A DNA stretch of 64,000 bases from positions 294,931 through 358,930 of the forward strand of contig JAUNSG010000001.1 in assembly GCA_030539335.1 (NCBI GenBank). The letters are read 5' to 3'. The stretch comes from Eubacteriales bacterium (GTDB lineage: Bacteria; Bacillota; Clostridia; Oscillospirales; Butyricicoccaceae). Position 1 is the first letter of the stretch. Every line of letters begins with the position of its first letter. A program made the position numbers and the translations under genes. Below, piece after piece: positions 16,204 through 24,794 of this stretch. The notes under the pieces were generated by a model, which had not been told where the DNA came from, made no database searches, and worked only from the letters and a program-made list of their open reading frames with translations.

Positions 16204-16890
16204 TCACTGTTTGGAAAATTGAAGTTTATATTCTCTCTCCGTTCCTTTGTGGAGTATGCGATCCCTCCATCCGGAACAATATTTCGTAAACTGGGACAGT
16301 ACCGTCCCTACCAATACGGCGGCAATGACGGTACCAATCCCAACGCTCCCCAGTTTATGCAGCAGGAAAACGCAGGTGAGCAGCGAAATGGTAACCATCG
16401 AAACATCAAAAGCAATTTTCACTCTGGCAAACGCTATGTGATACGTATCTGAAATTGCCTTCATGGCACCTTCTCCCGCAAGCGGCATAATATCCGCCGG
16501 CAAATATAAGAATATGCCAAACGCAATCAATACCGCACTCGCCAGCATCATAACCAGCTGAATACCAATAAATTGCGGTGTCGGAACCAATGTCATCAGA
16601 TAATTACAAAACGTTGTAAAGTATCCGAAGACAACACCTACTGGAATTTGCAGTAGGTTTTTAATCTTGAAATTCTTCCTCAAAACGCATATCTGCAACA
16701 AAACCAGACCACAGTGAAACAGTATGGTCGCCTTCCCCATCTCCATCCCCCATACACAGGTCAACGTATATGGAATGGAGCTTACAGGTGACACACCCAA
16801 ATCCGATTTTACCGAAACGGCAATCCCCGCTGTCATAACAAACAGCCCGATGAAATATACAATGAGCCGCCTTTTTATGTTTTCTTTCAA
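16204..16890 (-). CDS. YczE/YyaS/YitT-family membrane protein
   Basis: A 228-residue integral membrane protein with five to six hydrophobic segments. The N-terminal motif YFIGLFVMTAGIAVSVKSDLGVSPVSSIPY (landmarks: KSDLGVSP) defines the COG2364/YczE group. Members are uncharacterised membrane proteins, some linked to export or to regulation of antibiotic synthesis. The start codon overlaps the MarR stop by 4 bases (ATGA), so it is the effector gene of that operon. A transport substrate cannot be inferred. Confidence 0.85.
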   Translation of the reverse strand: MKENIKRRLIVYFIGLFVMTAGIAVSVKSDLGVSPVSSIPYTLTCVWGMEMGKATILFHCGLVLLQICVLRKNFKIKNLLQIPVGVVFGYFTTFCNYLMTLVPTPQFIGIQLVMMLASAVLIAFGIFLYLPADIMPLAGEGAMKAISDTYHIAFARVKIAFDVSMVTISLLTCVFLLHKLGSVGIGTVIAAVLVGTVLSQFTKYCSGWRDRILHKGTEREYKLQFSKQ

Positions 16891-17330
16891 TTGTTATCTG
16901 CCTCCTGATTATTTTTGTCATGTATCCCTTTGCAGACGGATTCCAATAAGTCCAACAGTTCGGCCAGCTGCGCTTCGTTCAGATGACTGGCCGCTATCTG
17001 ATCCTCCATCCGGAAGATATCATTCATTTTCCGGGCAGTTTCCTTTCCGGAATCGGTTAGATATACAAACAGAGAGCGCCGGTTCCCCGGCTGCCGTCTT
17101 CGCTCGATCAATCCCTTTTCTTCCATCCGAAGCAGGATGCTTCCCAACGTTGCCTGTTCGATCTCGCAGTTTGCAGCTATTGTCTTTTGGTCGCTGCCCT
17201 CATTTTCCAAGAGAAAATCCAACACCTTCGGCTGCCCGGGGGAAAGCCCTAATTCCTGCTGTGCTCTGGAAAAAATTCTTCTGCTCAAACATGCATGGGA
17301 TTTCATCAGCAAGTAATGTAACGATTGCAT
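16887..17330 (-). CDS. MarR-family transcriptional regulator
   Basis: A 147-residue winged-helix regulator. The MarR pattern is visible: LGLSPGQPKVLDFL, the recognition helix region QATLGSILLRMEEKGLIERRR, and the wing NRRSLFVYLTDSGK. The start at 17330 is chosen because GGGAGG lies 6 bases upstream; upstream codons in frame lack a comparable site. It is coupled to the YczE-type gene by a 4-base overlap and sits behind a consensus promoter, so self-regulation is likely. Confidence 0.9.
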   Translation of the reverse strand: MQSLHYLLMKSHACLSRRIFSRAQQELGLSPGQPKVLDFLLENEGSDQKTIAANCEIEQATLGSILLRMEEKGLIERRRQPGNRRSLFVYLTDSGKETARKMNDIFRMEDQIAASHLNEAQLAELLDLLESVCKGIHDKNNQEADNN

Positions 17331-17372
17331 TTGTTGCCTCCCAACACAAGCATTCATATAATTAGCATCCTT

Positions 17373-17401
17373 ATTATATCGATACTTATTTATTTTGTCA
17401 A
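17373..17401 (-). promoter_or_regulatory. Consensus promoter of the MarR-YczE operon
   Basis: On the minus strand a perfect TTGACA (17396-17401), a 17-base spacer and a perfect TATAAT (17373-17378). The 8-bp palindrome TATCGATA overlaps the -10 upstream edge and is a candidate MarR operator half-centre. Confidence 0.85.
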
Positions 17402-17508
17402 ATAAATCCGATACAATTACATCGCCGCACAGCAATTGTTCTTTTCTATGGATGGCGGATCGCATTCCAGAATAAAAGAATTACAGACTGAGCTACGGAC
17501 AAACAAAA

Positions 17509-17544
17509 AGTAGTCCCCAGCAAAAATCTCACCGAGAACTACTT
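17509..17544 (-). terminator. Terminator of the sugar ABC operon
   Basis: On the minus strand AAGTAGTTCTC pairs with GGGGACTACTT (two G-T pairs) and is followed by TTTTGTTTG. It follows the last gene of the operon by 18 bases. Confidence 0.75.
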
Positions 17545-17561
17545 CGTATAAAGGCTAACAT

Positions 17562-18698
17562 TTATACATCAATCCAAATGTTTCCCTGTTCATTGCTCTT
17601 CACACATGCATCAACAAAACGCATGCCAGCCAATCCATCCTCAATCGTCGGATGCCTTAATGTCACTGGTTTTTCCCCGTTATATTTCGCAAGCAAATGC
17701 GAACAATAGCTTTTATAAATATTTCCAAACGCTTCATAAAATCCTTCCGGATGCCCAGCCGGTAATCGGCAGAGTTCGGTACATGCCTTATAATTATATG
17801 CTCTGTTCGCTGTAATAATACGCGGCGGCTGATTTAATGGTGAATAAATCAGTTCCATTGGTGATGTATGTCTCCATTCAATTGAACCTTTATCACCATA
17901 AATACGAATTTTCACTCCACAATCGCTGCCGCTTGCCAATTGAGATGCCCACATCATTCCGGGGATTCCACCTTCGTAATCCAGTAAAATCTGAATATCA
18001 TGATCCAGCGGTGATCCTTTGTAATGCGTGAATCGAGCTAAGACGCGCTCAAGCTTCTTTCCCGTCATCTTGGAAATCAGTGCTTCCAAATGAGTCCCAA
18101 TATCCGAACAGCAAGCAGTTTTTCCCGCTCTCTTTGGGTCCAGTCTCCACATTGCCTGATCGCTGTTTTCCGCAACTGTGGAAACAATCACCCAATCCTG
18201 CGGATATTCAGCGATAATGTTTATGATCTCACCAATTTCCCCATGATCTATCATTTCCCTCGCCTGTCTGATTGCAGCATATGATGCATAGGTATATGTC
18301 ACACCAAATTCAAGCTTTTTTTCATCTACAATCTTTTTTAATTCTTCCCCTTCTTCCAATGTCATACTGATCGGCTTATCGCAAACCACATTGATTCCAT
18401 GCTCTAAAAAGCATTTTGCAATTTTATAATGCGAATCGGTCGGAGTGACAATGGTAACGAAATCTATGCAATCCTCACGCTGGGACTCTTTCTCTGCCAT
18501 TTCCTTATAATTTCCATACACACGCGACAGATCATCTACATCCCACGCTTCCGCCGTTACAAGATTTTTATCCATATTCCGTGTAAAGCATCCTGCAACA
18601 AGTCTGGCCATGTTATCTTCTGTTGCTCCGCGTCGATGAACATTGCCAATAAACGCGCCATTTCCACCGCCAACCATGCCAAACTGTAATTTTTTCAT
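17562..18698 (-). CDS. Gfo/Idh/MocA-family oxidoreductase
   Basis: A 378-residue NAD(P)-dependent dehydrogenase. The Rossmann loop is GMVGGGNGAFIG at the N-terminus, VVCDKPISMT carries the family's conserved Lys-Pro (EKP-type) motif, and a C-terminal beta domain includes an SDIGTHLEALI segment with the catalytic His. Members oxidise sugars, inositols or amino sugars. It is the last gene of the ABC transporter operon, separated from the alcohol dehydrogenase gene by about 130 bases with two hairpins. A role in oxidising or reducing the imported polyol or sugar is inferred. Confidence 0.9.
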   Translation of the reverse strand: MKKLQFGMVGGGNGAFIGNVHRRGATEDNMARLVAGCFTRNMDKNLVTAEAWDVDDLSRVYGNYKEMAEKESQREDCIDFVTIVTPTDSHYKIAKCFLEHGINVVCDKPISMTLEEGEELKKIVDEKKLEFGVTYTYASYAAIRQAREMIDHGEIGEIINIIAEYPQDWVIVSTVAENSDQAMWRLDPKRAGKTACCSDIGTHLEALISKMTGKKLERVLARFTHYKGSPLDHDIQILLDYEGGIPGMMWASQLASGSDCGVKIRIYGDKGSIEWRHTSPMELIYSPLNQPPRIITANRAYNYKACTELCRLPAGHPEGFYEAFGNIYKSYCSHLLAKYNGEKPVTLRHPTIEDGLAGMRFVDACVKSNEQGNIWIDV

Positions 18699-18744
18699 AA
18701 CAATCCTCCCATATCCCCATCTTGCTTATCTCCCGCGAGTGTTA

Positions 18745-18797
18745 GCGCTCAGACCCTATGAGTCTGAGCGCCTTATGTCTCAAAATTCATTTTGAGA
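18745..18797 (-). other. Two intercistronic hairpins between the dehydrogenase genes
   Basis: GCGCTCAGAC (18745-18754) pairs with GTCTGAGCGC (18762-18771), and TCTCAAAA (18778-18785) pairs with TTTTGAGA (18790-18797). Neither is followed by a T-run on the minus strand, so they look like mRNA processing or stability elements rather than terminators. Confidence 0.6.
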
Positions 18798-18828
18798 GCT
18801 AGGAGGAAGCAATAAAAATCCTTTATAA

Positions 18829-19869
18829 TCAATCAATGATACCATTCGGATAAATGATCACACGGCTTGCCTGTTGGTTATTCAGCATTTCCATGCCCTT
18901 CTTAATATCCCTTAACTCCAGCTTGTGGCTGATAATTCGCTCCAGCCCAAGAGCCGGATCCTGCAGCAGCTTAATCGCCACTGGGAACGTATTATGCGCA
19001 CAGTATGTACCCCTTACTGTCAACTCGTTGCGGACGATAACTGCCGGCGGAACTTGACTCATTGCATTCGCATTCTGACCGAAAATCAACAGTGTCCCAC
19101 CACATTTCAGCAAGTCAACCGCCTGAGGAAAGACAGATCCAACACCAACTGCATCGACAACAATATCGCACAGATCTCCCCACTCGTTCTTTAAGACAGA
19201 AGCAACATCCTCTTTTGAAGGATCAATAACGAGATCTGCTCCACATTCTTTCGCCTTTTCCCGGCGCATTTCACTCATCTCACAAACTGCCAAATTTTTG
19301 ACACCGTATAGTTTCATGGTTCGAATGAATGTCAGACCAATCGGTCCCATACCGAAAATCAGAACGTTATCCGCCGGGGTCGGATTGATCTTCTTCATAC
19401 CGTTCATGACGCAAGAAAGCGGTTCGGTTTGTGCTGCCAGATACGATGGAACAGTTTCCGGCATGTGCATCAATTGGGCAGCCTTGATAACACAGTATTG
19501 CGCAAATCCTCCGTCGATGATCTGACCATAAATAACGGCATCTGGGCACAGATTGTCCATACCATTCAGGCAATACTGACAAGTATGACATTTCATGATG
19601 TTATCTACAACAACTTTATCTCCCGGCTTAAAATTTGTAACCTCATTTCCTACCTCTTCGACATAGCCATAGTATTCATGTCCGAGGATAACACCTGGTT
19701 TTGCATACTGTCCAGGTGGTACATGCAGAACATGCAGGTCACTCCCACAGATACTTGCCGCACCCACTTTAATCAGCACATCATCCGGATGAACGATCTG
19801 CGGCTTATCCACCTCTTTTACATTGAGTATGCCATTCCCTTCAAAAACAGCTGCTAGCATTTTACTCAT
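18829..19869 (-). CDS. Zinc-dependent alcohol/polyol dehydrogenase (MDR family)
   Basis: A 346-residue medium-chain dehydrogenase. The catalytic zinc ligands are Cys in SICGSD and the pair in GHEYYG. The structural zinc site is CHTCQYCLNGMDNLC (four Cys). The NAD loop is FGMGPIG. The pattern resembles sorbitol, threonine and L-iditol dehydrogenases, so a polyol or sugar alcohol is the likely substrate. It lies 35 bases after the permease gene in the ABC operon. Confidence 0.92.
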   Translation of the reverse strand: MSKMLAAVFEGNGILNVKEVDKPQIVHPDDVLIKVGAASICGSDLHVLHVPPGQYAKPGVILGHEYYGYVEEVGNEVTNFKPGDKVVVDNIMKCHTCQYCLNGMDNLCPDAVIYGQIIDGGFAQYCVIKAAQLMHMPETVPSYLAAQTEPLSCVMNGMKKINPTPADNVLIFGMGPIGLTFIRTMKLYGVKNLAVCEMSEMRREKAKECGADLVIDPSKEDVASVLKNEWGDLCDIVVDAVGVGSVFPQAVDLLKCGGTLLIFGQNANAMSQVPPAVIVRNELTVRGTYCAHNTFPVAIKLLQDPALGLERIISHKLELRDIKKGMEMLNNQQASRVIIYPNGIID

Positions 19870-19904
19870 AAAGTTTCCTCCTTATTTCCGATTTTTACCC
19901 CGCA

Positions 19905-20858
19905 TCAAACTTTCTTTTTGTGCTTCATCGTATCCAATGTAACGGCTAAAATAATGATCGCACCAGTTACAATCTTCTGCCAATACGGAGAAACGTTGTT
20001 CAACGTCAAGCCATTTTTCAAAACATACAGCAGGATAGCACCAATGCTGGTTTTTAGAATGCTTCCGGAACCACCGGTCATCATAGTACCGCCAATAACA
20101 ACCGCTGCAATGGTTTCCATCTCATAGTTCTCACCTGCCGCCGGAGAAGCAAACTCCAAGCGGGACGCCATCAGAGTTCCGCCGATACCGGCCAGCAATC
20201 CACACAACGTATAAGCAATCATTTCATACTTAGCAGTATTGATGCCAGACAGACGAACGGCCTCACAGTTTCCGCCAATCGAATAGATATAACGTCCGGT
20301 TCTGCTCCGCGTGGAAAAAATCCAGAATCCAATATACAGAATGACGGCAATGATGACTAAGACAGAGACTCCTCCCACCGTTGAGTTGCCCAGCCAGCCG
20401 AAGTGATCGGGAAAACTTGAGAACGGCATTCCCTGTGAGATAATCAGCGCTAGTCCATAGCAGCAGCCCTGTGTACCAAGTGTTGCAATAAATGCTGGGA
20501 TACGGACATATCCGATCAGAAAGCCATTGATCACACCGATAACCAGTCCACAAAGGACACCAATGATCAATACTCCTATCAAACCAACGCCTTTTGTGGC
20601 TGCAACACCAATCATGATGCCGCACAATCCCATCAAACGTCCAACCGAAATATCAATACCACCTGTCAGAATAACCAGCGTCTGTCCGATGGCGACGATA
20701 CCAATCGCTGCGGTCTGAATCAAAATATTATGAATGTTGCTCGGCATAAAAAAGTTTGGACTCAGCACGGCGAATACCACGCAGATAATTGCAAAGGCAA
20801 TGTAAATGCCATAACTCAGGATAATATCCTGTATGGATAAATTTTTTCTCTTGCTCAT
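19905..20858 (-). CDS. Ribose/sugar ABC transporter permease (RbsC type)
   Basis: A 317-residue permease of the CUT2 class with eight to ten hydrophobic segments. Characteristic segments are NFFMPSNIHNILIQTA, QTLVILTGGIDISVGRLMGL, GFLIGYVRIPAFIATLGT and GGTMMTGGSGS. It forms the membrane channel for the ATPase encoded immediately upstream (stop and start adjoin). The substrate is probably a monosaccharide, polyol or inositol. Confidence 0.93.
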   Translation of the reverse strand: MSKRKNLSIQDIILSYGIYIAFAIICVVFAVLSPNFFMPSNIHNILIQTAAIGIVAIGQTLVILTGGIDISVGRLMGLCGIMIGVAATKGVGLIGVLIIGVLCGLVIGVINGFLIGYVRIPAFIATLGTQGCCYGLALIISQGMPFSSFPDHFGWLGNSTVGGVSVLVIIAVILYIGFWIFSTRSRTGRYIYSIGGNCEAVRLSGINTAKYEMIAYTLCGLLAGIGGTLMASRLEFASPAAGENYEMETIAAVVIGGTMMTGGSGSILKTSIGAILLYVLKNGLTLNNVSPYWQKIVTGAIIILAVTLDTMKHKKKV

Positions 20859-22346
20859 TTAACTCACTCCAAACGAATAATTAAGAATTGCATCCTTTGT
20901 CAAATTCTGAACATCCGCCAGCTCTGCGCACTTTTTGCCATCCTTTAAGACAACAATGCGGTCTGCTGCACGAATAATCTCGTCAATATCAGACGAAATC
21001 ATAATGATTGCCTTTCCTTCTCTGGCAAGGTCAAACATGATCCGATAGATTTCCTCCTTCGCGCCAACATCGATCCCTCGGGTCGGCTCATCAAAAATCA
21101 GGATATCTGCATCACGCATAAGCCACTTTGCAATAACAACCTTCTGCTGATTGCCACCCGAGAGATTCATCGCTAGTGCCCGTCCGCTTGGCGCACGCAC
21201 ATGCAGCCGATCGATATACTCCTCTGCAGCCGACTCCTCCTTCTTTCGGTCGATCAGCAGCCCCGTCGTCACTTTCTCCATAGAGGGCAGCGAGATGTTA
21301 TCAACAATCGATCGAATCAGAACAAGTCCTTCGCCTCGTCGGTCCTCACTCAGATAAGCAATGCCATTTCGAACTGTTTCCGTATACGACTTAACCGGAA
21401 CCGTTTTGCCGTGAATTGTCAGCCTGCGCGGACCTAGATTGTCAATTCCACACATAGACCGCGCCAGTTCCGTTTTCCCCGCGCCGACTAAGCCGGTGAT
21501 CCCCAGTATCTCGCCCTTATGCAGCTCAAAACTGATTCCCTCGTCCTTATTTAATACCGTCGGCATGTTCTCTACCTTTAGGACAACTTCCTCTGTCGCA
21601 AAGCATTCCTTATCGCGTTCCTCAACCTTTTTGCCGGAGACCATAGTAACCAAATCTTCCGGCGTGACGTCCGCGATATCATGTGTTTCGATCTTTTTAC
21701 CGTCACGCAGTACAGTAACACGATCTCCTATTTCGTAAAGCTCCGGCATGCGGTGAGAAATATAAACAATACCAATGCCTCTGGCCTTTAATTTTCGAAT
21801 AATAGTGAATAGTGTTTCGATCTCCTTCGGCGAAAGCGAAGCCGTCGGTTCATCGAATACAATGATCTTACAATTTGCAGAAACCGCTTTGACGATTTCA
21901 ACAATCTGTTTTTTTGCAATCCCCAGTGTGCCAACCAGTGCTTTCGGATTTAAATCATAGTTCAATTCCTCCAGCACCTGTTCCGTCTGCTTATGCATCC
22001 CCTTCCAGTCGATCAAACCCATTTTTTTCTGTTCTCTCCCCTGAAAGATGTTCTCTGTAACCGAAATATAGTCATTTACCATCAACTCCTGATAAATGAT
22101 GCGCACGCCAAGCTCCAGTGCATCTTTCGGTTTCTTTATGATCTGTTCTTCTCCATCAATAAGAATCGTGCCTTTGGTTGGAACATACGCACCCGCCAGA
22201 ATCTTGATTAACGTTGATTTGCCGGCGCCATTTTCTCCGAGCAGGACGTGTACTTCTCCTGAACGAAGATCAAAGTCCACATTGTCAAGAGCCACGACAC
22301 CTGGGAAAATCTTGGATATTCCTTTCATTTCCAAAACATTAGCCAT
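20859..22346 (-). CDS. Sugar ABC transporter ATP-binding protein (RbsA/MglA type)
   Basis: A 495-residue protein with two nucleotide-binding domains, as in CUT2 importers. Domain 1 has Walker A GENGAGKST near residue 37 and Walker B IIVFDEPTASL. Domain 2 has the degenerate GLVGAGKTE loop, the signature LSGGNQQK and ILIFDEPTRGIDVG. The length is typical. It directly abuts the permease gene and follows the binding-protein gene after a hairpin. Confidence 0.94.
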   Translation of the reverse strand: MANVLEMKGISKIFPGVVALDNVDFDLRSGEVHVLLGENGAGKSTLIKILAGAYVPTKGTILIDGEEQIIKKPKDALELGVRIIYQELMVNDYISVTENIFQGREQKKMGLIDWKGMHKQTEQVLEELNYDLNPKALVGTLGIAKKQIVEIVKAVSANCKIIVFDEPTASLSPKEIETLFTIIRKLKARGIGIVYISHRMPELYEIGDRVTVLRDGKKIETHDIADVTPEDLVTMVSGKKVEERDKECFATEEVVLKVENMPTVLNKDEGISFELHKGEILGITGLVGAGKTELARSMCGIDNLGPRRLTIHGKTVPVKSYTETVRNGIAYLSEDRRGEGLVLIRSIVDNISLPSMEKVTTGLLIDRKKEESAAEEYIDRLHVRAPSGRALAMNLSGGNQQKVVIAKWLMRDADILIFDEPTRGIDVGAKEEIYRIMFDLAREGKAIIMISSDIDEIIRAADRIVVLKDGKKCAELADVQNLTKDAILNYSFGVS

Positions 22347-22381
22347 ATCAAAACTCCTAATCGGTCATGTGACAAAGAACG

Positions 22382-22412
22382 GGGCTCCGGCCCCATTTTA
22401 TTGCCGGAGCCC
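22382..22412 (-). other. Hairpin between binding-protein and ATPase genes
   Basis: GGGCTCCGGC (22382-22391) and GCCGGAGCCC (22403-22412) form a 10-bp GC-rich stem. On the minus strand there is no T-run. This position, just after a solute-binding-protein gene, is typical of elements that raise binding-protein mRNA over that of the other components. Confidence 0.65.
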
Positions 22413-22454
22413 TTTTTCTTTGTCGTTTATTGTTGTGGAAGCCAATAAATGAAA

Positions 22455-23486
22455 TTACGTGCCTGCATACTTTGTCACATACTCAATCCACTCATCAATA
22501 TTGGATTTTTCTGCGACTTCCAGATCTGTATTTATAGTTTCCTCTACGGATTTGTCATTCAGAGCTGCATCCGCCGCCTCTACGCCGTATATCGCCATGT
22601 CTGCCGGCTTCTGCGCTACAGTACCTACCAAGCCGCCTTCCTTAACGGAATTCATCGCATCGGATATGCCATCAAATCCAAGCACGTCGATCTGATCCGC
22701 AAGACCAGCCTCCTGTGCTGCCTTCAAAGCGCCCAAGGCCATCAGATCGTTGCAGCAATAAAAGAAATCTACATCCTTGTTTGCTGTCAAAATATTGGTT
22801 GCCGCATCGTATCCCTTGTTGTAGTCACTGTCTGCATTCTGCTCCGCAACAATCTCAACCGAATCACCAGCCGCATCCATAAATCCTTGCGCCCGAAGTT
22901 CCATATTCTCCTGACCAGCCACGCCTTCGAGGATTGCAACTTTCAGGGTTTTCCCCTTCTCCTCCGCAATCTTTTTCGCATACTCACCGGCAACCTGTCC
23001 GCCATAGTAGTTATCTGAACCGATGTAGGTCAGTGTTTCAGCTCCTTCTTCCGCCAGCGCGTCACGGTCGATCTCCGTATCCAGAATGATAACTGGAATA
23101 CCTGCATCGTTCGCCTTCTTGATGCCCGCAGTGATTCCGGTCGAAGAGCATGGCGTGATCATGATCGCCTTGACGCCCTTCTGGATCATGGTTTCCATCA
23201 GCTGTAACTGTTCAGCGGCATCGCCGTGGCTCGTACCGGACTGGCAAACCAATCCATAGCCCAACTCATCACATTTTTCTTTCGCGCCGTTTTCCATCGA
23301 TACATAGAATTCATTGTCCAATGTCATCGGGATAAGGGCAATCTCACCCTTGTCCCCGTTCGAAGAGCTTCCACCGGAAGCACTTCCTGCCGCATTGCCG
23401 CTTCCGCTGCTTCCACATCCGGCTAGCATACCAACCGACATCACTCCTGCAAGCAGGGCCGCCATAAATCTCTTACTTGTTTTCAT
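22455..23486 (-). CDS. Sugar-binding lipoprotein (periplasmic-binding protein type 1, RbsB-like)
   Basis: A 343-residue solute receptor. A signal peptide ends in the lipobox LAGC (about residues 20-24), followed by a Ser/Gly-rich linker. The mature part has the RbsB fold: IALIPMTLDNEFYVSMENGA, ITPCSSTGI, VIILDTEIDR, IGSDNYYGGQVAGE and a hinge with DFFYCCNDLMALG. AGGAGG lies 6 bases from the ATG. It is anchored outside the cell and delivers substrate to the adjacent transporter. Class members bind ribose, xylose, allose, inositol and similar compounds. Confidence 0.94.
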   Translation of the reverse strand: MKTSKRFMAALLAGVMSVGMLAGCGSSGSGNAAGSASGGSSSNGDKGEIALIPMTLDNEFYVSMENGAKEKCDELGYGLVCQSGTSHGDAAEQLQLMETMIQKGVKAIMITPCSSTGITAGIKKANDAGIPVIILDTEIDRDALAEEGAETLTYIGSDNYYGGQVAGEYAKKIAEEKGKTLKVAILEGVAGQENMELRAQGFMDAAGDSVEIVAEQNADSDYNKGYDAATNILTANKDVDFFYCCNDLMALGALKAAQEAGLADQIDVLGFDGISDAMNSVKEGGLVGTVAQKPADMAIYGVEAADAALNDKSVEETINTDLEVAEKSNIDEWIEYVTKYAGT

Positions 23487-23571
23487 CGTTTTTCCTCCTC
23501 ATAATGAATTGTATTAAATTAGTTAGGTCCGGCTTTATTATCGGCTTGTTTTCTCTTCCATGCCTCCGTCC

Positions 23572-24402
23572 CTAAATAATTTCAAAGATTGTACGAACAA
23601 CCGCAATATCCTTTTTCACAATATTAAATGGGTTGTCATCCAGAAGGCTAATGGGCTGCATATCATAGTAGTTTTCCAACAGCAGCCACTCCGTACATCC
23701 GGTCTCCTTAATGACATCCGCCGTTTTGAAAAATCCCGATTCACCGGTTCCGAGAACCGAACCACTCAGTTTGCCATTAAATCCATCCTTTAAATGAACT
23801 TGTACAACATAAGGATAGATTTCCCTAAGAAATGCCGCAGTATCACGCCGATCCTCTAAAAAATAATTCTGGGTATCAAACATAATAGCAAAATTCTCAT
23901 ATCCCACCGTTTCAACCATCCGACGGGTATCCTTTGCCGAGAGTACATTTTCACTCGCAACCTGGATTCCCATCGGTTTTGCGATTTCGCATACCATTTT
24001 GATCATCTCACAGGTATTCTGGAAATCCCCTTCATTGCGGATCGCTCCATCGTTAAAGCTGGGAAGCTGTATTACCGGGATATTCATCTCGGCTGCTGCA
24101 TCCAGCCCTCTCCGAATTCCGTCGAGTGCAATCATGCCATTTCTGCTGGAAAGAGGTCGTGTCATACCGTATCGATTCAAATGGTCGATTGTCATAGATG
24201 GAAATGTAATTCCATATTCTTCTGCCAGATCCAAATATGCTCTTTGCACTTGTGGTACAGACAATGGATATGCCCTTTCATATAACCCAAAATCCAGTTC
24301 CAACCCAGAGAATCCCATCTCTGCGGCCGTCTTGACTGCATATGGTCCCGGCATCGGAAATCCCCATTCACAGATACCTAATTTAAATGCTGGCAAATTC
24401 AT
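23572..24402 (-). CDS. Sugar phosphate isomerase/epimerase (xylose isomerase-like TIM barrel)
   Basis: A 276-residue AP-endonuclease-2-type TIM barrel, the class that includes inosose dehydratase/isomerase, hydroxypyruvate isomerase and D-tagatose/D-psicose 3-epimerases. Metal-ligand candidates appear in order: Glu in ASENVLS, Asp in IMFDTQN, His in VQVHLKD and Glu in WLLLENY. ATG at 24402 follows a GGGGGGG run; a TTG at 24417 in the same frame is an alternative. It is the first gene of the ABC operon and diverges from the LacI regulator. A free ketose or inosose is the likely substrate, since no kinase is present. Confidence 0.87.
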   Translation of the reverse strand: MNLPAFKLGICEWGFPMPGPYAVKTAAEMGFSGLELDFGLYERAYPLSVPQVQRAYLDLAEEYGITFPSMTIDHLNRYGMTRPLSSRNGMIALDGIRRGLDAAAEMNIPVIQLPSFNDGAIRNEGDFQNTCEMIKMVCEIAKPMGIQVASENVLSAKDTRRMVETVGYENFAIMFDTQNYFLEDRRDTAAFLREIYPYVVQVHLKDGFNGKLSGSVLGTGESGFFKTADVIKETGCTEWLLLENYYDMQPISLLDDNPFNIVKKDIAVVRTIFEII

Positions 24403-24417
24403 CCCCCCCTTTTTCAA

Positions 24418-24794
24418 ATTCTATTAAAATCTTTTTTGTTCTTGTTGAAAACATTAAAGCACTTTTTGTCTTTTTCGTCAATATCCCCTGTATTTTTTTC
24501 TAATTTTCATCGTTTTGGACAAATATTAAAAAATATTTTTTGTATTTTGTTCTATTTTTCGCAAATATTTTATTAAAATTCTATTAAAATATTTATAAAA
24601 TTCCCATTCTTTTCCGAGCATTTTTCTTTGTTTTCCACTCCTTCCCATCTCAATCCCCCTTCCATTCCAACCGCATATCATTTTGCCATTCTTCCTCTTT
24701 TGGTTTCTCTGTTTTTATGTTACAATACTGTTACAAGCCTCCAAAAAAGGAGCTTTCTCCTTCTCCATAATTTTCAAAAGGAGCTTTTCCTCGT
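24418..24794. promoter_or_regulatory. AT-rich divergent control region between the sugar operon and its LacI regulator
   Basis: 377 bases without a gene, strikingly AT-rich. A 13-base direct repeat (ATTCTATTAAAAT) occurs at 24418-24430 and 24578-24590, and a related TTTTATTAAAATT lies at 24569-24580. TACAAT preceded at about 16 bases by TTTGGT near 24720 could be the lacI-side promoter. The repeats are candidate regulator sites, but no clean LacI-type palindrome was found. Confidence 0.45.
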
